DNA of 64,000 nucleotides from Budorcas taxicolor (lineage: Eukaryota; Chordata; Mammalia; Artiodactyla; Bovidae): assembly GCF_023091745.1 (NCBI RefSeq), contig NC_068926.1, positions 49,128,001 through 49,192,000 of the forward strand, read 5' to 3'. The position numbers and the translations under genes are program-made. A model generated the notes under the pieces. That model had not been told where the DNA came from and did not search any database. It saw only the letters and a program-made list of their open reading frames with translations. Position 1 is the first letter of the stretch; every line of letters begins with the position of its first letter. Shown piece by piece: positions 1 to 10,620 of the stretch.

Positions 1-309
1 CTGATCATTTCCTGCAAATGTCAGACAGGCAGCATGGGCCCAGGGCTCCGGCGCTGTGATGGAGACCTTTATAGCAGAGGAAAGATCGCAGTGGCACAGA
101 ACAGCAAGAGAAACAGCTAACGTTGACTAAGCTGGCCACTCCTGAAATCTCTTTCAGTGTTTTCCACATACACAAAAACCTGTCATGATGTTGTAAAAAT
201 TCAGACTGACCGATGGTGAGCAGACAGCTGGAGCCAATCCCAAATAAAGTTAGCTCTGAATTCGTTTCATGCTGAGCCCGTTAACATAGGGGATTAATAC
301 ATTTTGACT
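1..309. other. Single-copy sequence, no gene seen
   Basis: No ORF, repeat family or RNA gene could be recognised here. It precedes a MIR relic. Confidence 0.5.
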
Positions 310-450
310 CGTTCACACCGGCCCAGCCTCCCCAGGAGGTGGGTGATTTTATTACTCCTGCTTTATAGCAGAGAACAGGCACAGAATGGTTAATAACTTG
401 TAGAGGGTTGCACAGCTTGGGAGCCAGGCAGCAGGGCTAAATTTGAACAA
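310..450 (-). repeat. MIR SINE relic
   Basis: The stretch reads as the reverse complement of MIR: a degraded 'bases-of-count' segment, then a gaaacaggcacagaatggtt-like block and a cacagcttgggagccaggca-like block, corresponding to MIR's conserved core. It is old and strongly diverged. Confidence 0.6.
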
Positions 451-471
451 CCTCTGTTGCTGTGCTGTCTC

Positions 472-716
472 ATATGTGCTGCAGTGCATATGAAAAAAGT
501 GTGAAAGTGTAAGCTGCTCAGTAATATCCAGCTCTTTTCAACCCCATGGACTATATAGCCCAACAGGCTCCTCTGTCCATGGGGATTCTCCAGGCAAGAA
601 TACTGGTGTGGGTAACCATTCCTTTCTCCAGGGGATCTTCCCAACCCAGGGACTGAACCTGAGTCTCCTGCATTGCAAGCGGATTCTTTACTGGCTAAGC
701 CACCAGGGGAGCCCAG
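472..716 (-). repeat. Bov-tA SINE
   Basis: This is a tRNA-Glu-derived ruminant SINE read from its tail to its head. The CCATGGACT, CAGGCAAGAATACTGG and head segment CTGGCTAAGCCACCAGGGG are all visible. A possible 9-bp target-site duplication, tgctgtctc, lies at 463-471 and 719-727. Confidence 0.9.
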
Positions 717-927
717 AATGCTGTCTCCACAGCATCATGTGGACAGGCAAGCACAGCCTCTACAGATGGACTGTGATGGTTATAGAACCATAGCCTGATG
801 CTAGTACCGATGTTCCCAGTACCGTCCACCCCAAAGTACCAACCTCTGGAAACATTTCTTTTTTTTAAATTGAGGCTGGGATTTTCTGGCATTGTTGACT
901 TAAAAAATATCAACAACCTAAAAGCTG

Positions 928-964
928 AGAATCAGACATGACTGAGCGACTAAACTGAACTGAA
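928..964 (+). repeat. BovB/Bov-tA 3'-end fragment, about 37 bp
   Basis: Only the terminal segment is present: gaatcagacatgactgagcgac followed by a short actgaactgaa tail. This is the shared 3' end of BovB and the Bov SINEs. It is either an extremely 5'-truncated insertion or a leftover from a deletion. It directly abuts an LTR relic. Confidence 0.75.
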
Positions 965-967
965 AAG

Positions 968-1420
968 TTGACAATTGTGTTTTATTTAATGGGCATTTTT
1001 AGGACTGCAAGCCCTGAAGACGGCATCTCAAGTGACCCTGAGAAAACTGCTCTGGGGAGGTGAGGGGGGGAGCCAGGTTGTATAGAAGTTTCGCAACAAA
1101 GCACAGCTAGTCTGAACATCAAAAATCATTGTGAAATGAGGAAAACCAGGTATCCCAAGTTAAGGAATTTAGTGCTTTTCCAGTTGCAAGAGTCTGGGCT
1201 CACTGAAATCATTCTTTCATATGTATCTCAGCTATCTGGGTCCAGTATCCTGTGTTTTTCACATCCTGAGCTCTCTTGGGGCTCACCATAGGAAGTGGCT
1301 GTAAAATAATGGCTGCTAGATTGCAGGTATTCTTCTGTACTCTTCTCCTTCCTCAGCGCCCCTAGGGCTCACCAGCTCACAGACTGGAATCGCTGATAAC
1401 TGACATCTTTGTTTATTGAT
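968..1420 (-). mobile_element. ERV LTR relic
   Basis: The block opens with ttttatttaatggg, which on the minus strand is a polyadenylation-like AATAAA. It shares 'gac(a/g)gcatctca...gagaaac(t)actctgggga' with the LTR-like block at 4727-5290, in the same orientation. I infer a degraded endogenous retrovirus LTR on the minus strand. The right boundary is uncertain and the family is not assigned. Confidence 0.45.
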
Positions 1421-2399
1421 ATGGCAGGAAATATTCTGTTTCTCAGCATCTCAGCCCCCAACATTCCTGATTCTTTGGAGTCTGACACCCAAAGCAAAGA
1501 TTAGATAAAGGATCCAAAGGCATTTAGATAGGCACCAAGGACCCTGAGACTTTCTACTTTCCTCTAGTTTTAAGTTTATTACATGTCCTTCATCAGGAGA
1601 TTTTCCAGTGTTGGAATTGTTTTGAAGGTGCTCATCTTTCCATTTCGATGGAGAGTTATCCATGGAAGAGTTTCTGGTCTTGGGGAGGGCTCTTGGAGGA
1701 GTCCTTCAAAAGACACTGAGGAGTGAGGTGGAAGGATTCAAGGAGATGAGGCAGGGCTTACATTGGATTTACCCATAAAATAGTCAGGACTCATCTTTGG
1801 TCCACTGCTGAGAGCCATTCCCACCTCAGAAGGGTCACTGTGTAAGATTCTGTGGAGTCTGGAAAGCACACAGTTGTCCTCCTGACCTGACTCTGAGTGG
1901 TCACAGCAGAGGGCTGCAGCAGACAGTTGTGCAGGTTGGTCACTGCACAAGGGTGCTCAGCTCAAGGGATGAGAGGAACCTAAGCGCTGCTTGTGCTAGA
2001 AGTAGTCAAACAAAAGGCTTAGGCTTGAGCTGAGTCCATTCTTCAGAGTAGCTTTACCAATTTGACACAAAGCACTGTTGTCCCCAAGCTAAGTAATTTT
2101 GGGTCCATAAGCTCCCAGAGACAGTATCTTTTAAATTCAAACAGAGGTTCCATATGGCCTGGTGGTAGCCTCTGCTCAGAACTAGTAGATTCCAAGGACC
2201 TGATGACCTTGAGACAGCAGCTACTAAAACTGAGCAGGACCCTGTGGGGCTTCTAGGCACAAAAGCTTTTCTGTGTCCCCCTTTCTCATTTGTAGAAAAT
2301 AGGCCTCTTTCAGATTCCATGACCTTCTCTGAGTTCCAAAGGGTAGGTTCAAATATTTGCTAATCAGGACAGAGGGGATGCAGACACAAGGGAGGAGCA
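1421..2399. other. Unassigned sequence, possibly ERV-derived
   Basis: No convincing gene is present. The short ORFs on both strands have no recognisable domain. The segment from about 2050 reads smoothly into the LTR that follows, so part of it may belong to the same LTR or provirus; this is a guess from position only. Confidence 0.3.
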
Positions 2400-2830
2400 G
2401 TCAAGAGAAGATATGGTGCAACCTAGGAGCAGGGTCCTGGTGCCTCCTCAAGGGATAAAATAACAGTATCTTTGAGCTGTTTCGCAGATATTGAAACCCC
2501 CACCAGGTAGAAGAAATTAACTGTATGCCACCCACAAGCACAGAGAACCCAGATCAGTTGCAACCAGAAAGTTGATGATGCAGGCTCCCATTTACCTCAC
2601 CACCAACCAATCAGAAGAATGTCCACGAACTGACCATGCCCTCTTTGAACCATTGCTGTAAGACTTCTCACTATCCTCTCCATGGGTGGACACACAGTTT
2701 TGAGGGCACCAGCTTGCTGTGGCCTCCTTTGCCTGACAAAGCAATAAAGCAATTCTTGTCTACTTCACCCAAAACTCTGTCCCTGAGATTCAACTCAGTA
2801 CCCATGTACAGAGGCTGAATTTCTGCTACA
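2400..2830 (+). mobile_element. ERV LTR relic, same family as the copy at 58280
   Basis: A plus-strand LTR-like block has AATAAA at 2743-2748 and ends in ...ctaca about 80 bp later, the usual layout of an LTR R-U5 end. The segments 'caccaccaaccaatcagaag' and 'gcctg.caaagcaataaagc' recur in reverse complement at 58280-58700, so the family assignment rests on an internal comparison. No second LTR or internal gag, pol or env reading frame was seen nearby. The 5' boundary is approximate. Confidence 0.6.
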
Positions 2831-2978
2831 CTGCCTCTAAGATATGCAGGGGAGGAGAGCCTTGTGGATTCATGCGAGGTCAACCTTGAAGTTGACTGAG
2901 AGACATTGCGTAACTCGGGGTGAGGGATCCCCAGTAATAACTGATTGTAAATATTCCACCAATCCGGCATAATGGGCT

Positions 2979-3198
2979 CTTTTATACCTGCATGTTCAGT
3001 CCTGTTTGATTCTTGGTGATCCCATGGACTGTGACCTGCCAGGCTCCTCCGTCCATGGGATTTTCCAGGCAAGAATACTGGAGTGGGTTACCATTTACTT
3101 CTCTAGAGGATCTTCCCAACCCAGGGATCGAACTCATGTTCCTGGGATCTCCTCCATTGGCAGGTAGATTCTTTACCACTGAGCCACCTGGGAGGCCC
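2979..3198 (-). repeat. Bov-tA SINE with TSD
   Basis: A nearly complete Bov-tA is read from tail to head, ending in TTTACCACTGAGCCACCTGGG. An exact 11-bp target-site duplication, cataatgggct, flanks it at 2968-2978 and 3198-3208. Confidence 0.95.
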
Positions 3199-3392
3199 AT
3201 AATGGGCTGTTAGTGTTGGATTTAAGTTACCTTGCGGAAAATTAACAATTATAATCTTTCATTCATAATCAAATGTATGGCTTGAAATTCATACCCACTA
3301 CTCTGAGAAGAAGATAAAATTTGTCTCCTATGAGTTGGTAACAAATGAAACTTGCAAACAAGAAAAAGTCAGAAGGTCAGCATTTAAAGGAC

Positions 3393-3691
3393 TCAGAGCT
3401 GTGTTGTCCAGCACAGCAGCCACAAGACGGTTTGAATGGAATGTGCTAGTAAGATGTATAAGATATGTACAGGATTTCCAAAACTTGGATGAAAAAAATC
3501 TAAACTATCTCATTAGTAACTTGTGCATTGATGATACCCTGAAATCATATTTTGGATCTCTGGTGAAATAAAAAACATTGTTAAAATTAGGTTGATCTGT
3601 TTCTTTTTACAGGTTTTATATGTAGCAACATTTAATGTGGAATGATTACGATTTCATAGGTGGCTAGCATTAGATCTCTTTTTGGACGGGG
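3393..3691 (+). mobile_element. hAT-type non-autonomous DNA transposon relic
   Basis: The left end, cagagctgtgttgtccagca, and the right end, ctctttttggacggg, look like degraded inverted termini of the MER-type hAT elements whose ends read CAGTGCTGTCCAATAGA. The interior (gatttcc..., atctcattagtaactt, ttttggat) also fits that family from memory. An ORF crossing it at 3335-3571 shows no domain and is probably chance. Confidence 0.5.
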
Positions 3692-3722
3692 ATGAATTAG
3701 AGAATTAAAAAAAAAAAGGGGG

Positions 3723-3942
3723 GGGACTTCCCTGGTGGTCCAGTGGCTAAGACTCTGCACTCCTAATTCAGGGGGCCCGGGTCCAATCCCTGGTAAGGGA
3801 ACTAGATCATACATGCTGCAGCTAAGAGCTCACATGCTGCCACTAAAGGAGCCTGCCTGCTGCAACAAAAATCAAAGACCGCTCATGCCAGAACTGAAAC
3901 TTGGTGCGGCCAAAATAAATTAATGAATATTTTAAAAAAGAA
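3723..3942 (+). repeat. CHR-type SINE
   Basis: It begins gggacttccctggtggtcca, has the tRNA-like B-box region ggtccaatccctggtaa, and ends in gcggccaaaataaattaat, the hallmark of cetartiodactyl CHR SINEs. A run of A and G residues precedes it. Confidence 0.9.
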
Positions 3943-4194
3943 ACAGGTGTTAGGGGCCAGAGGGGAGGGAATAGGAAATTTTTCTGGAGGCCCTTTGAAT
4001 GAATGCACTTTGGGAAAATCCTAGGGATGTGGTCAGGTGGAGGGCTGGATCCATCCTCTGATTGACGGATCCTGCATTTGTTTAGGTTCAGGCTAACATT
4101 CCAGGCACATTCCATGTCCTCCCAGGTGACAGACAGAGACCTAGCTCTACCTCAGGGAAGATGTTATTGGGACACAGTGATAGATAAGTGAGCT

Positions 4195-4550
4195 CTGGAC
4201 TTGGGGTGTCTTCTTCAGCCTCGAAGGGTGGCTCCCATTCTCTGCTTCATGGCCCCCTCTACTCATCTGCAAAGGCAGTAATGTCACATCCTTGTGCCTT
4301 TCTTCCCTAGTTATGTCTCCCCTGACTTCTCCTTCCTCTTAAGGACAACCGTGGACCCTCCTGGGCTGCCCCAGGATCATCTCCCTCAGGCAAAGTCAGC
4401 TGATCCCCAACCTTAATCCCTCTTTGGAACGTTAATGCTCCTTGCCACTTAACCCGACATACTCACAGGTTTCAAGGATTAGTACATGGGCATGGACGGC
4501 TGAGTCCAGGAGTGGAGAGCATCAGTCTACCTACCATAGGCTTTGCCAGG
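4195..4550 (-). mobile_element. MLT1/MaLR LTR relic
   Basis: On the minus strand this resembles the MaLR LTR that starts with a GTGGTAGGCAGAATAATGG-like end. Here ctacctaccatag, ggattagtacatgggcatgg and aaccttaatccctctttgg mark the start, followed by the 'ggataatc...' block. It is heavily diverged and its ends are approximate. Confidence 0.5.
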
Positions 4551-4726
4551 AATTAAGGCGATATTTCTTCTACCAGCTTGAATCTTTTGTCTCAACTTGT
4601 TCAGAGGTCAGATTAAAGAGAAAAGGGCCACTTGAACATCTCGGAGGCTCCAACAAAGATGAATCATGGCAGCCACACTCTGATGGATCTGTGGATGTAA
4701 AAATGCACAATATGAGAGTTTTAAGT

Positions 4727-5290
4727 TAAGTTTTATTGAGGACAAAATGAAGACTATAGCCCAGGAGACAGCATCTCAGATAGCCTTGAGAAACTACTCT
4801 GGGGAAAGGTCAATATATATGTGATTTTGTTGACAGGGACTACATGCAATCAAGCACATACTTTTTTGCAGATTTCTGATAGTATCATGATGTTTAGTAT
4901 CATGAGAAACAGCTGTCACCATGAAGGATATCAATGCTTTTCTAGATATGAGGAGATGCAATAATTGGGCTCAAAAAATCTGCTCCTGGAAATATCTGTC
5001 TGAAGACCTTTCCGGCCAGGTTTTCCCAGAGCATAGAATGCCGCATCTCTGCTCTCCACCCTGAACTCCTTTCAGGGGGGTTGAAACTCAGCATTTGCAG
5101 CAGCACTTGATTTAATCCCTGTAGAGGTAGATGGCAAGTGCTCATGGCAAGTGCCAATTTGTCGTTGACAGATCCCAAACTTCAGGCTGAGGAATCTGAG
5201 CTTCCCCCGTCCCTGGGCTCTCCCATGGTGTCTTACACAGGGCAAGACATTAACCAGTATTTCCAGTAGTTAATGATGGTGGTGAAGTCT
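4727..5290 (-). mobile_element. ERV LTR relic
   Basis: The first bases, taagttttattgagg, give AATAAA on the minus strand. The following 'gagacagcatctcagatagcct.gagaaactactctgggga' is shared with 968-1420. I interpret it as a second minus-strand LTR of a related family, about 3.7 kb from the first. No retroviral reading frame survives between them, so they need not be one provirus. Confidence 0.5.
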
Positions 5291-6343
5291 TACAAGCGAG
5301 AGAGTCGCAGTGGGTAGACCTGCAGAATGAGCTTAGAACAGGACTTCAGGAGCCCCGGAATCTGCCTCCCTTCTCTCATTGTTCAGAGGATGCTGCTAAC
5401 ACCTGAATCTGAAATCTTGCAAAGGTAAGGAGTGAGGGAATTGCCCGATCAAGTAAATAAAACAAAGACGCTGCTCCTTCTGTTGGAGACAATGGTGCGC
5501 ACAAGGTAAACAAAGCCCAGTGCCAATCATGGCTTATTTCCCCCAAGCAGAACTTTGTTTTTAGCTCGAGTCAAAAATAGATTCCCATTCACAAGTACTT
5601 TCCTGTCAATAAAAATCCATTTTCGCATGCGTTTGCCTCTCTTCCAATGCCACACGTGGATTCTAAAGAGAAAAGAATGTTCTGCTTAAAAATAGCAGCG
5701 TCTTCCTCTATGCTTCTCTCTTCTTCTCCCTGCCCCGCCTCATTTTCTATTCTCAGACGTGTTCGTTCCCTCCTGTGTCTTTTCTGTGAGCAAACCTCAT
5801 TTGCTGGGGTGAGGTTGGGGGGGCTTTGTTTTGGGTAATGAGGAGCTTCCGGACTCCACAGGAGCTGCAGAAATTGCCAAATATGTTGGGTGTTTGGGAT
5901 GCTGAAGAAGAGCAAGGATGCTCAGCAGGACAGTGATGGATGGGTACTCTTGGGGTCTACAAGCAGGACCAACCCACCTGAACTGCCAGTGCCAGGAACA
6001 ACAACAAGGAAAGCCAGCTGCAAGGAAAAGAAAGGGACTCATGCTCTCGTATTTTTTCCGCCACGGCAGAAGGGATGCTGCATTTTGGAAGTTTCACATG
6101 TGTTTATTTCTTCAAAGGAAACTGTGGGTCCTGGTCGGCTCTACAGGTGAAACAGACCTGGCCTCTTTCTCCCTACAGATCTCGGGTGGCTTCCTTGAGA
6201 GCCTTGGACCTTGGAATGCTCAGCTCTAATTTGTTGGGCATATTAAACACATCAAACTGAATATGAGGAGGATGTATCAAATTTCCAGATTTGTATTCAT
6301 TCCCCTGGTGCAGAAGCAGCACCAAGAGCTTCCACCAAAAAAA
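5291..6343. other. Single-copy sequence, no gene seen
   Basis: No repeat is recognised. Several overlapping ORFs of 60-108 codons occur on both strands, but none shows a domain, signal peptide or codon pattern worth calling. A splice-like pair near 5386-5440 was considered and rejected. Confidence 0.45.
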
Positions 6344-6805
6344 GCTCACCGACAAAGGTCCATCTAGTCAAAGCTATGGTTTTTCCAGTAGTCATGTATG
6401 GATGTGAGAGTTGGACTATAAAGAAAGCCAAGGGTTGAAGAATTAATGCTTTTGAAGTGTGGTGTTGGAGAAGACTCTCGAGAGTCCCTTGGACTGCTAG
6501 GAAGTCAAATCAGTCAATCCCAAAATAAATCAGTCCTGAATATTTATTGAAAGGACTGATGCTGAAGAGGAAGCTCCAATACTTTGGCCACTTGATGTGA
6601 AGAACTGACTCACTGGAAAAGACCCTCATGTTGGGAAAGGTTGAAGGCAGGAGGAGAAGGTTGGATAGCATCACTGACTCAATGGACATGAGTTTGAGCA
6701 AGCTCTGGGAGCTGGTGAGGGACAGGGAGGCCTGGCGTGCTGCAGTCCATGGGGTCGCAAAAAGTCAGACAGACAGAGCGACTGAAATGAACTGAACTGA
6801 ACTGA
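6344..6805 (+). mobile_element. BovB LINE 3' end, 5'-truncated
   Basis: It starts at acaaaggtccatctagtcaaagc, inside the BovB RT C-terminal region, and runs through TTTGGCCACTTGATG and GACAGGGAGGCCTGGCGTGCTG to a gaactgaactgaactga tail. The frame is broken (for example tga in aagggttga), so no protein is made. Confidence 0.95.
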
Positions 6806-6930
6806 CGCTGATGCAGTCACATACATGTTCACTGAGCTATTGGCTTTCTCCTGTGTCGTCTCTCTGGCCCTCGGATGGTATTCAGGATAATCATTGGCAA
6901 ATGGTTTTTCTGGAGTTCTTCGGTCTGTGT

Positions 6931-7158
6931 TTTAAAAAGCATTTATTTGTTTGGCTGCCTTGGGTCTTCATAGTGGAGTGGGACTCTTTATTGCAGTACA
7001 CAGGCTTCTCTTCAGCTGGGGCACTTAGTTTCAGTAGTTGTGGCACACAGACTTAGTTGCCATGGCATGCGGGACCTTAATTCCCCTGCCAGGAATTTAA
7101 CCCTTGTCTCCTGCCTTGGAAGGCAGATTCTTAACCACCGGATCACTAGGGAGGTTCC
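6931..7158 (-). repeat. CHR-type SINE
   Basis: The order is ttatttgtttggctgcc, then the cttctcttca/agttgtggcac body, then aaccaccggatcactagggagg. This is the reverse complement of a long CHR SINE. Confidence 0.8.
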
Positions 7159-7240
7159 AGTTAATGGTCTTTTGGATCAGGGATTCTTGTTTCGAATATT
7201 TTTTGACTTGTCATTAGTCACGAGTTTTATAATGATCTGT

Positions 7241-7466
7241 GCGTGTGCATGGGCTGAGTCGCTTCAGTCACGTCTGACCCTTTGACACCCTATGTACCAT
7301 AGTCCACTAGGTTCCACTGTCCATGAGATTCTCCAGGAAAGACTACTGAAGTGCGTTGCCATGTCCTCCTCCCAGGTATCTCCCCAACTCAGGGGTCAGA
7401 CCTGAGTCTCCTGCATCTCCTGCACTGAAGGGGGGTTCTCTACCCACTGGACCACCTGGGAAGACC
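7241..7466 (-). repeat. Bov-tA SINE with TSD
   Basis: A diverged Bov-tA runs tail to head. The flanks ttataatgatctgt (7227-7240) and ttataatggcctgt (7467-7480) match at 12 of 14 positions and are read as an aged target-site duplication. Confidence 0.9.
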
Positions 7467-7480
7467 TTATAATGGCCTGT

Positions 7481-8199
7481 ATTATTTCCAAACTGTGAAG
7501 GGCTGCATAGGCAAAGATTTACTCATGCGGACAAAGAATTACAGAGGCTATAAGAAATGCATTTTTTTTTCACCGAGGAACTAAAGGAAAAATGTATTAG
7601 TTGGGATTCTTGGTTTTGAGAAAAGGGAATTGCTAATTAATACTGTTTAAGCACACATAGATTTTCACTGACACTCAAACAGGTTTTTCTCCCTCTGTAT
7701 CTTTGACTGTTCTCTTCTGTCTGTGGATTCCATTCTTGCTGGGCCATTCCCCTTGAATTTATTCATAAAAACTTCAGTAAGCCCAGAAGTAAGATTTCCT
7801 TATTTTCCTCCATCTTATCAATTCTACCAAAGCCTTGGAATTGAGTTTCTTTGCCTATGATTGTGATATATATCTGTCCTTGAATCAAAGTGGCCAGGAA
7901 GTGACTAATGATGTGTTGCGTATATGCATATATCTGCTCCTGGCACCAGACAGTGAGTGAAGTATGGTAGGTGGGGAAACCAGGTCCATCCTGATCATAT
8001 ATGCCAAGGAATACATACTTTAACAGATAGCACAGCACATAAATATAGAAAGAAATGAGCATAAAAACAGAAAGCGGCATAAACGCCAACATGACAGTCT
8101 CTGCTCTCAGGAACTTAAAGTCTTTGAGGGAATGCATGAAGGTACAAGGTTCCCTGTGGTAAGATGTATACCAAGAGCTAAAGGAGATAGTGAGTAGTA
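7481..8199. other. Single-copy sequence, no gene seen
   Basis: A 124-codon minus-strand ORF at 7763-8137 has one hydrophobic stretch near its start but no family resemblance. The text near 8090-8130 (tctctgctctcaggaacttaaagtct) looks like an L2/MIR-type fragment, too short to assign. Confidence 0.4.
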
Positions 8200-8720
8200 T
8201 TGGGGTATGTTTCAGTTAGGATGATTTCAAAAACAAGCCATGAAATACTCAAGTAAAAGTATCAGAACCAATAGGGCTTGTTATTATTTTATTGATAAGA
8301 ATCTAAGAGGAAGGCAGTCCCAGAAATGGTGTGATGGCCCAAGAGCATCATTGAGGATCCAGTCTACTTCCATTCTTTTACTCAATATTTATCATCATAT
8401 ATATATTTTTTCATTCTAAAGTTTCTTTCCTCATAGTTGCAAGACGGCTGCCATAGCCCCAGACGTCACATCTTCACAAAGCATCATTTTAAACTAGGAA
8501 GAATAGGGAGTGGATAAAAGAATTTCTTACACATGCCTTTCATTACATCAGGGAAGAAAATCTTTCTCAAAAGTAATAGGAAACTGTCCTGTTAATCACC
8601 TTGATCAGAATTTGTCTTATGGACCAATACTTATAGAGAAAGCTAGGAAAATGCATCTGACATTTCAGTCTCTGTAATAGATGGCAGCTTTGCCCAGCAG
8701 GAGAAAAGGGGAAATGATAA
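8200..8720. repeat. Degenerate ancient interspersed repeat, class unassigned
   Basis: Segments such as gttgcaagacggctgccatagc and gatggcagctttgcccagca are familiar from a common placental repeat carrying 'ggctgcc...ccagacatcacatc' and 'gggcagctttgcccag' blocks. I cannot name the family with confidence. The ends are approximate. Confidence 0.35.
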
Positions 8721-9136
8721 GGTCATAGATAAGAGAACAACTCCAGAAAAGGAAGAGTTTCATAGTAGTGTGACTGGAGAACTCAATATTTACAGAAATG
8801 CTCAGGGAATTTGTAAAAGAGGCACACAAGAAAGGAAAACAACAGCAAAGGAAGGAAATCGGTGAGTACAAGTGCCCCTAAGGAAAAGTCAAGCCTAAGG
8901 GAAAAAAGTCTGTCCATCAACAATGGAAGAATATTGGAGCAGAAGAATATAAGCATGGAGAAGTCAGTCTGAATAAGATCAAGGTCAACTTCAACTAGAA
9001 TCCCAGAATTCACTATGTAGGCGAGAGGTGGATGGGTCCTATCCTGTGTAGAATTTTCCTGTATGAAATCTGGCCAGTAGCTGTGTTTTATTTGTCTTGT
9101 ATTTTGGCAGGAGGCAATATACCATTGACAACATTT
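8721..9136. other. Single-copy sequence, no gene seen
   Basis: Nothing recognisable. Two overlapping minus-strand ORFs of 68-76 codons are leucine and phenylalanine rich, as expected from antisense purine-rich DNA. Confidence 0.4.
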
Positions 9137-9148
9137 AACAATTGAGAA

Positions 9149-9342
9149 GGGCCTCCCTGGTGGTTAAGAATCCCCATTCCAATTCTGAACACACAGGTTC
9201 GATCCCTGGTCCAGGAACTAAGATCCCACATGCTGCAGGGCAGCTAGGCCTGTGCACTGCAACTGAAATCCTACACACCCTAACAAAGACCAGTGAGCCA
9301 AAAAAATAAATAAATAAATAAACTTCTGAAAACTTAAAAAGA
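9149..9342 (+). repeat. CHR-type SINE with TSD
   Basis: Begins gggcctccctggtggttaag, has the B-box region ggttcgatccctggtcca and ends agccaaaaaaataaataaataaataaac. Flanking aacaattgaga (9137-9147) and aacaactgaga (9343-9353) form a 10-of-11 target-site duplication. Confidence 0.92.
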
Positions 9343-9353
9343 AACAACTGAGA

Positions 9354-10216
9354 GCCAGAGTCTTATCTTCTCTAGAAAAACTGGAAGATCTGCCAACGTT
9401 GTGCTCAGCCCTTCCAGACAGCAGCTGCCATCCATCTCCGTTGGATGGGGAACACTCATCCCAGTTTCCCAGAGATCCCCTCATCCAGCCTTGCTCTTCT
9501 GTGGTCCCTGCTCATCCTGCGAAGGCATTAGGAATGCGTCCTCAGATGAGGCAAAAGCGGCAGCTGTCTGCCACCCTCAAATAAAGTTCCAGGAGAAGAC
9601 AGCTTGTCTTGAGGAAGTTTAGTTAAGGGTCACATGGGCAGGTTCCAAACTGGCGCCAGGAAAACTGCAGGGTCACGCATCTTTCAGGCATCTTCTCGCC
9701 TTGTTCCCCTCATTGGTTCAGGCACTGACTTCCCAGGAATCCAGAGATCTGATCCCAGTTGAACTCAGTACCAGTCAGAACCGTGACACTTGTGTTGTTC
9801 TTGTCTGTTCTTGTCTGTTGCTTGCATATCTTTGGATGATAATACTGTAAATTTGCTCATTTTAAAGGTCTTTAGGTGAATACCTTGAGGATACAAGTAG
9901 ATGTCACTTGCTGACCCCACCCCCACCCCTGCAAACAAACAAATAAATAAATAAAACAAAACAAAAACATGAATTCAACCAACTCTTCCAGCCATCAGCT
10001 CATGCTGCTGCCCATGATGTGGGGTTTGAAGGCACTTCTGGGCTCAGTGACCTACCTGTTGCCAGGATGTATATGTGGGATATGGTTTTACCTTGAATCT
10101 CACATTCCTCTGAGGATGTATATGTCCTGCGTGAATTATAAGCTTCTGCTCCTGAATTACATTTATAAATCATTTGCCATGATTATCAGCTGTCTCTGTT
10201 TAATGGGATGATGCCT
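9354..10216. other. Single-copy sequence with small simple repeats
   Basis: No gene or transposon is recognised. A 10-bp direct duplication (gttcttgtct twice) lies near 9796-9820, and an A-rich aaacaaataaataaat stretch lies near 9938-9967. Confidence 0.4.
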
Positions 10217-10573
10217 TTGAACTGTAGTGCTGAAGACTCTTGAGAGTCCCTTGGACAGCAAGGCAATCAAACCAGTTAATCCTAAAGAAAATCAACCCTG
10301 AATATTCACTGAAGGACCTGATGCTGAAGCTCTGATACTTTGGCCACCTGATGTGAAGATTTGACTCATTGGAAGAGACCCTGATGCTGGGAAAGATTGA
10401 GGACAGGAGGTGAAGGGGGAAACAGACAATGAGAGAGTTGGATGGCATCACTGACTCAATGGACATGAGCTTGAGCAAATTCAACTCTGGGAGATAGTGA
10501 AGGACAGGGAAGCCTGGCGTGCTGCAGTCCACAGGGTCACAAAGAGTAAGACACGACTGAGTGACTGAACAAC
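10217..10573 (+). mobile_element. BovB LINE 3' end, 5'-truncated
   Basis: It runs from gaactgtagtgctgaagactcttgagagtccc through TTTGGCCACCTGATGTGAAG and GCCTGGCGTGCTGCAGTCC to gactgagtgactgaacaac. It is shorter than the copy at 6344 and carries no usable ORF. Confidence 0.95.
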
Positions 10574-10586
10574 AATTTTTTTGATG

Positions 10587-10620
10587 CAATCATTCAGCAT
10601 CTACAATCATTCAGCATCTA
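10587..10620 (+). repeat. 17-bp tandem duplication
   Basis: The unit caatcattcagcatcta is present twice, back to back and exact, at 10587-10603 and 10604-10620, 14 bp after the BovB tail. Confidence 0.95.

Noticed and set aside
3335..3571. A 78-codon plus-strand ORF as a small gene
   Set aside because: It overlaps a hAT-type repeat relic and shows no domain or supporting signals.
968..5290. A single provirus bounded by the two minus-strand LTR relics
   Set aside because: The interval holds a plus-strand LTR, SINEs and a hAT relic, and no gag, pol or env-like frame, so one provirus is not supported.
5386..5440. A possible micro-exon between ttctctcattgttcag and aaaggtaagg
   Set aside because: Both splice-like ends exist, but there is no neighbouring exon, reading frame or homology, and such pairs are common by chance.
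7763..8137. A 124-codon minus-strand ORF with a hydrophobic stretch
   Set aside because: No family resemblance, and AT-rich DNA gives such ORFs easily.
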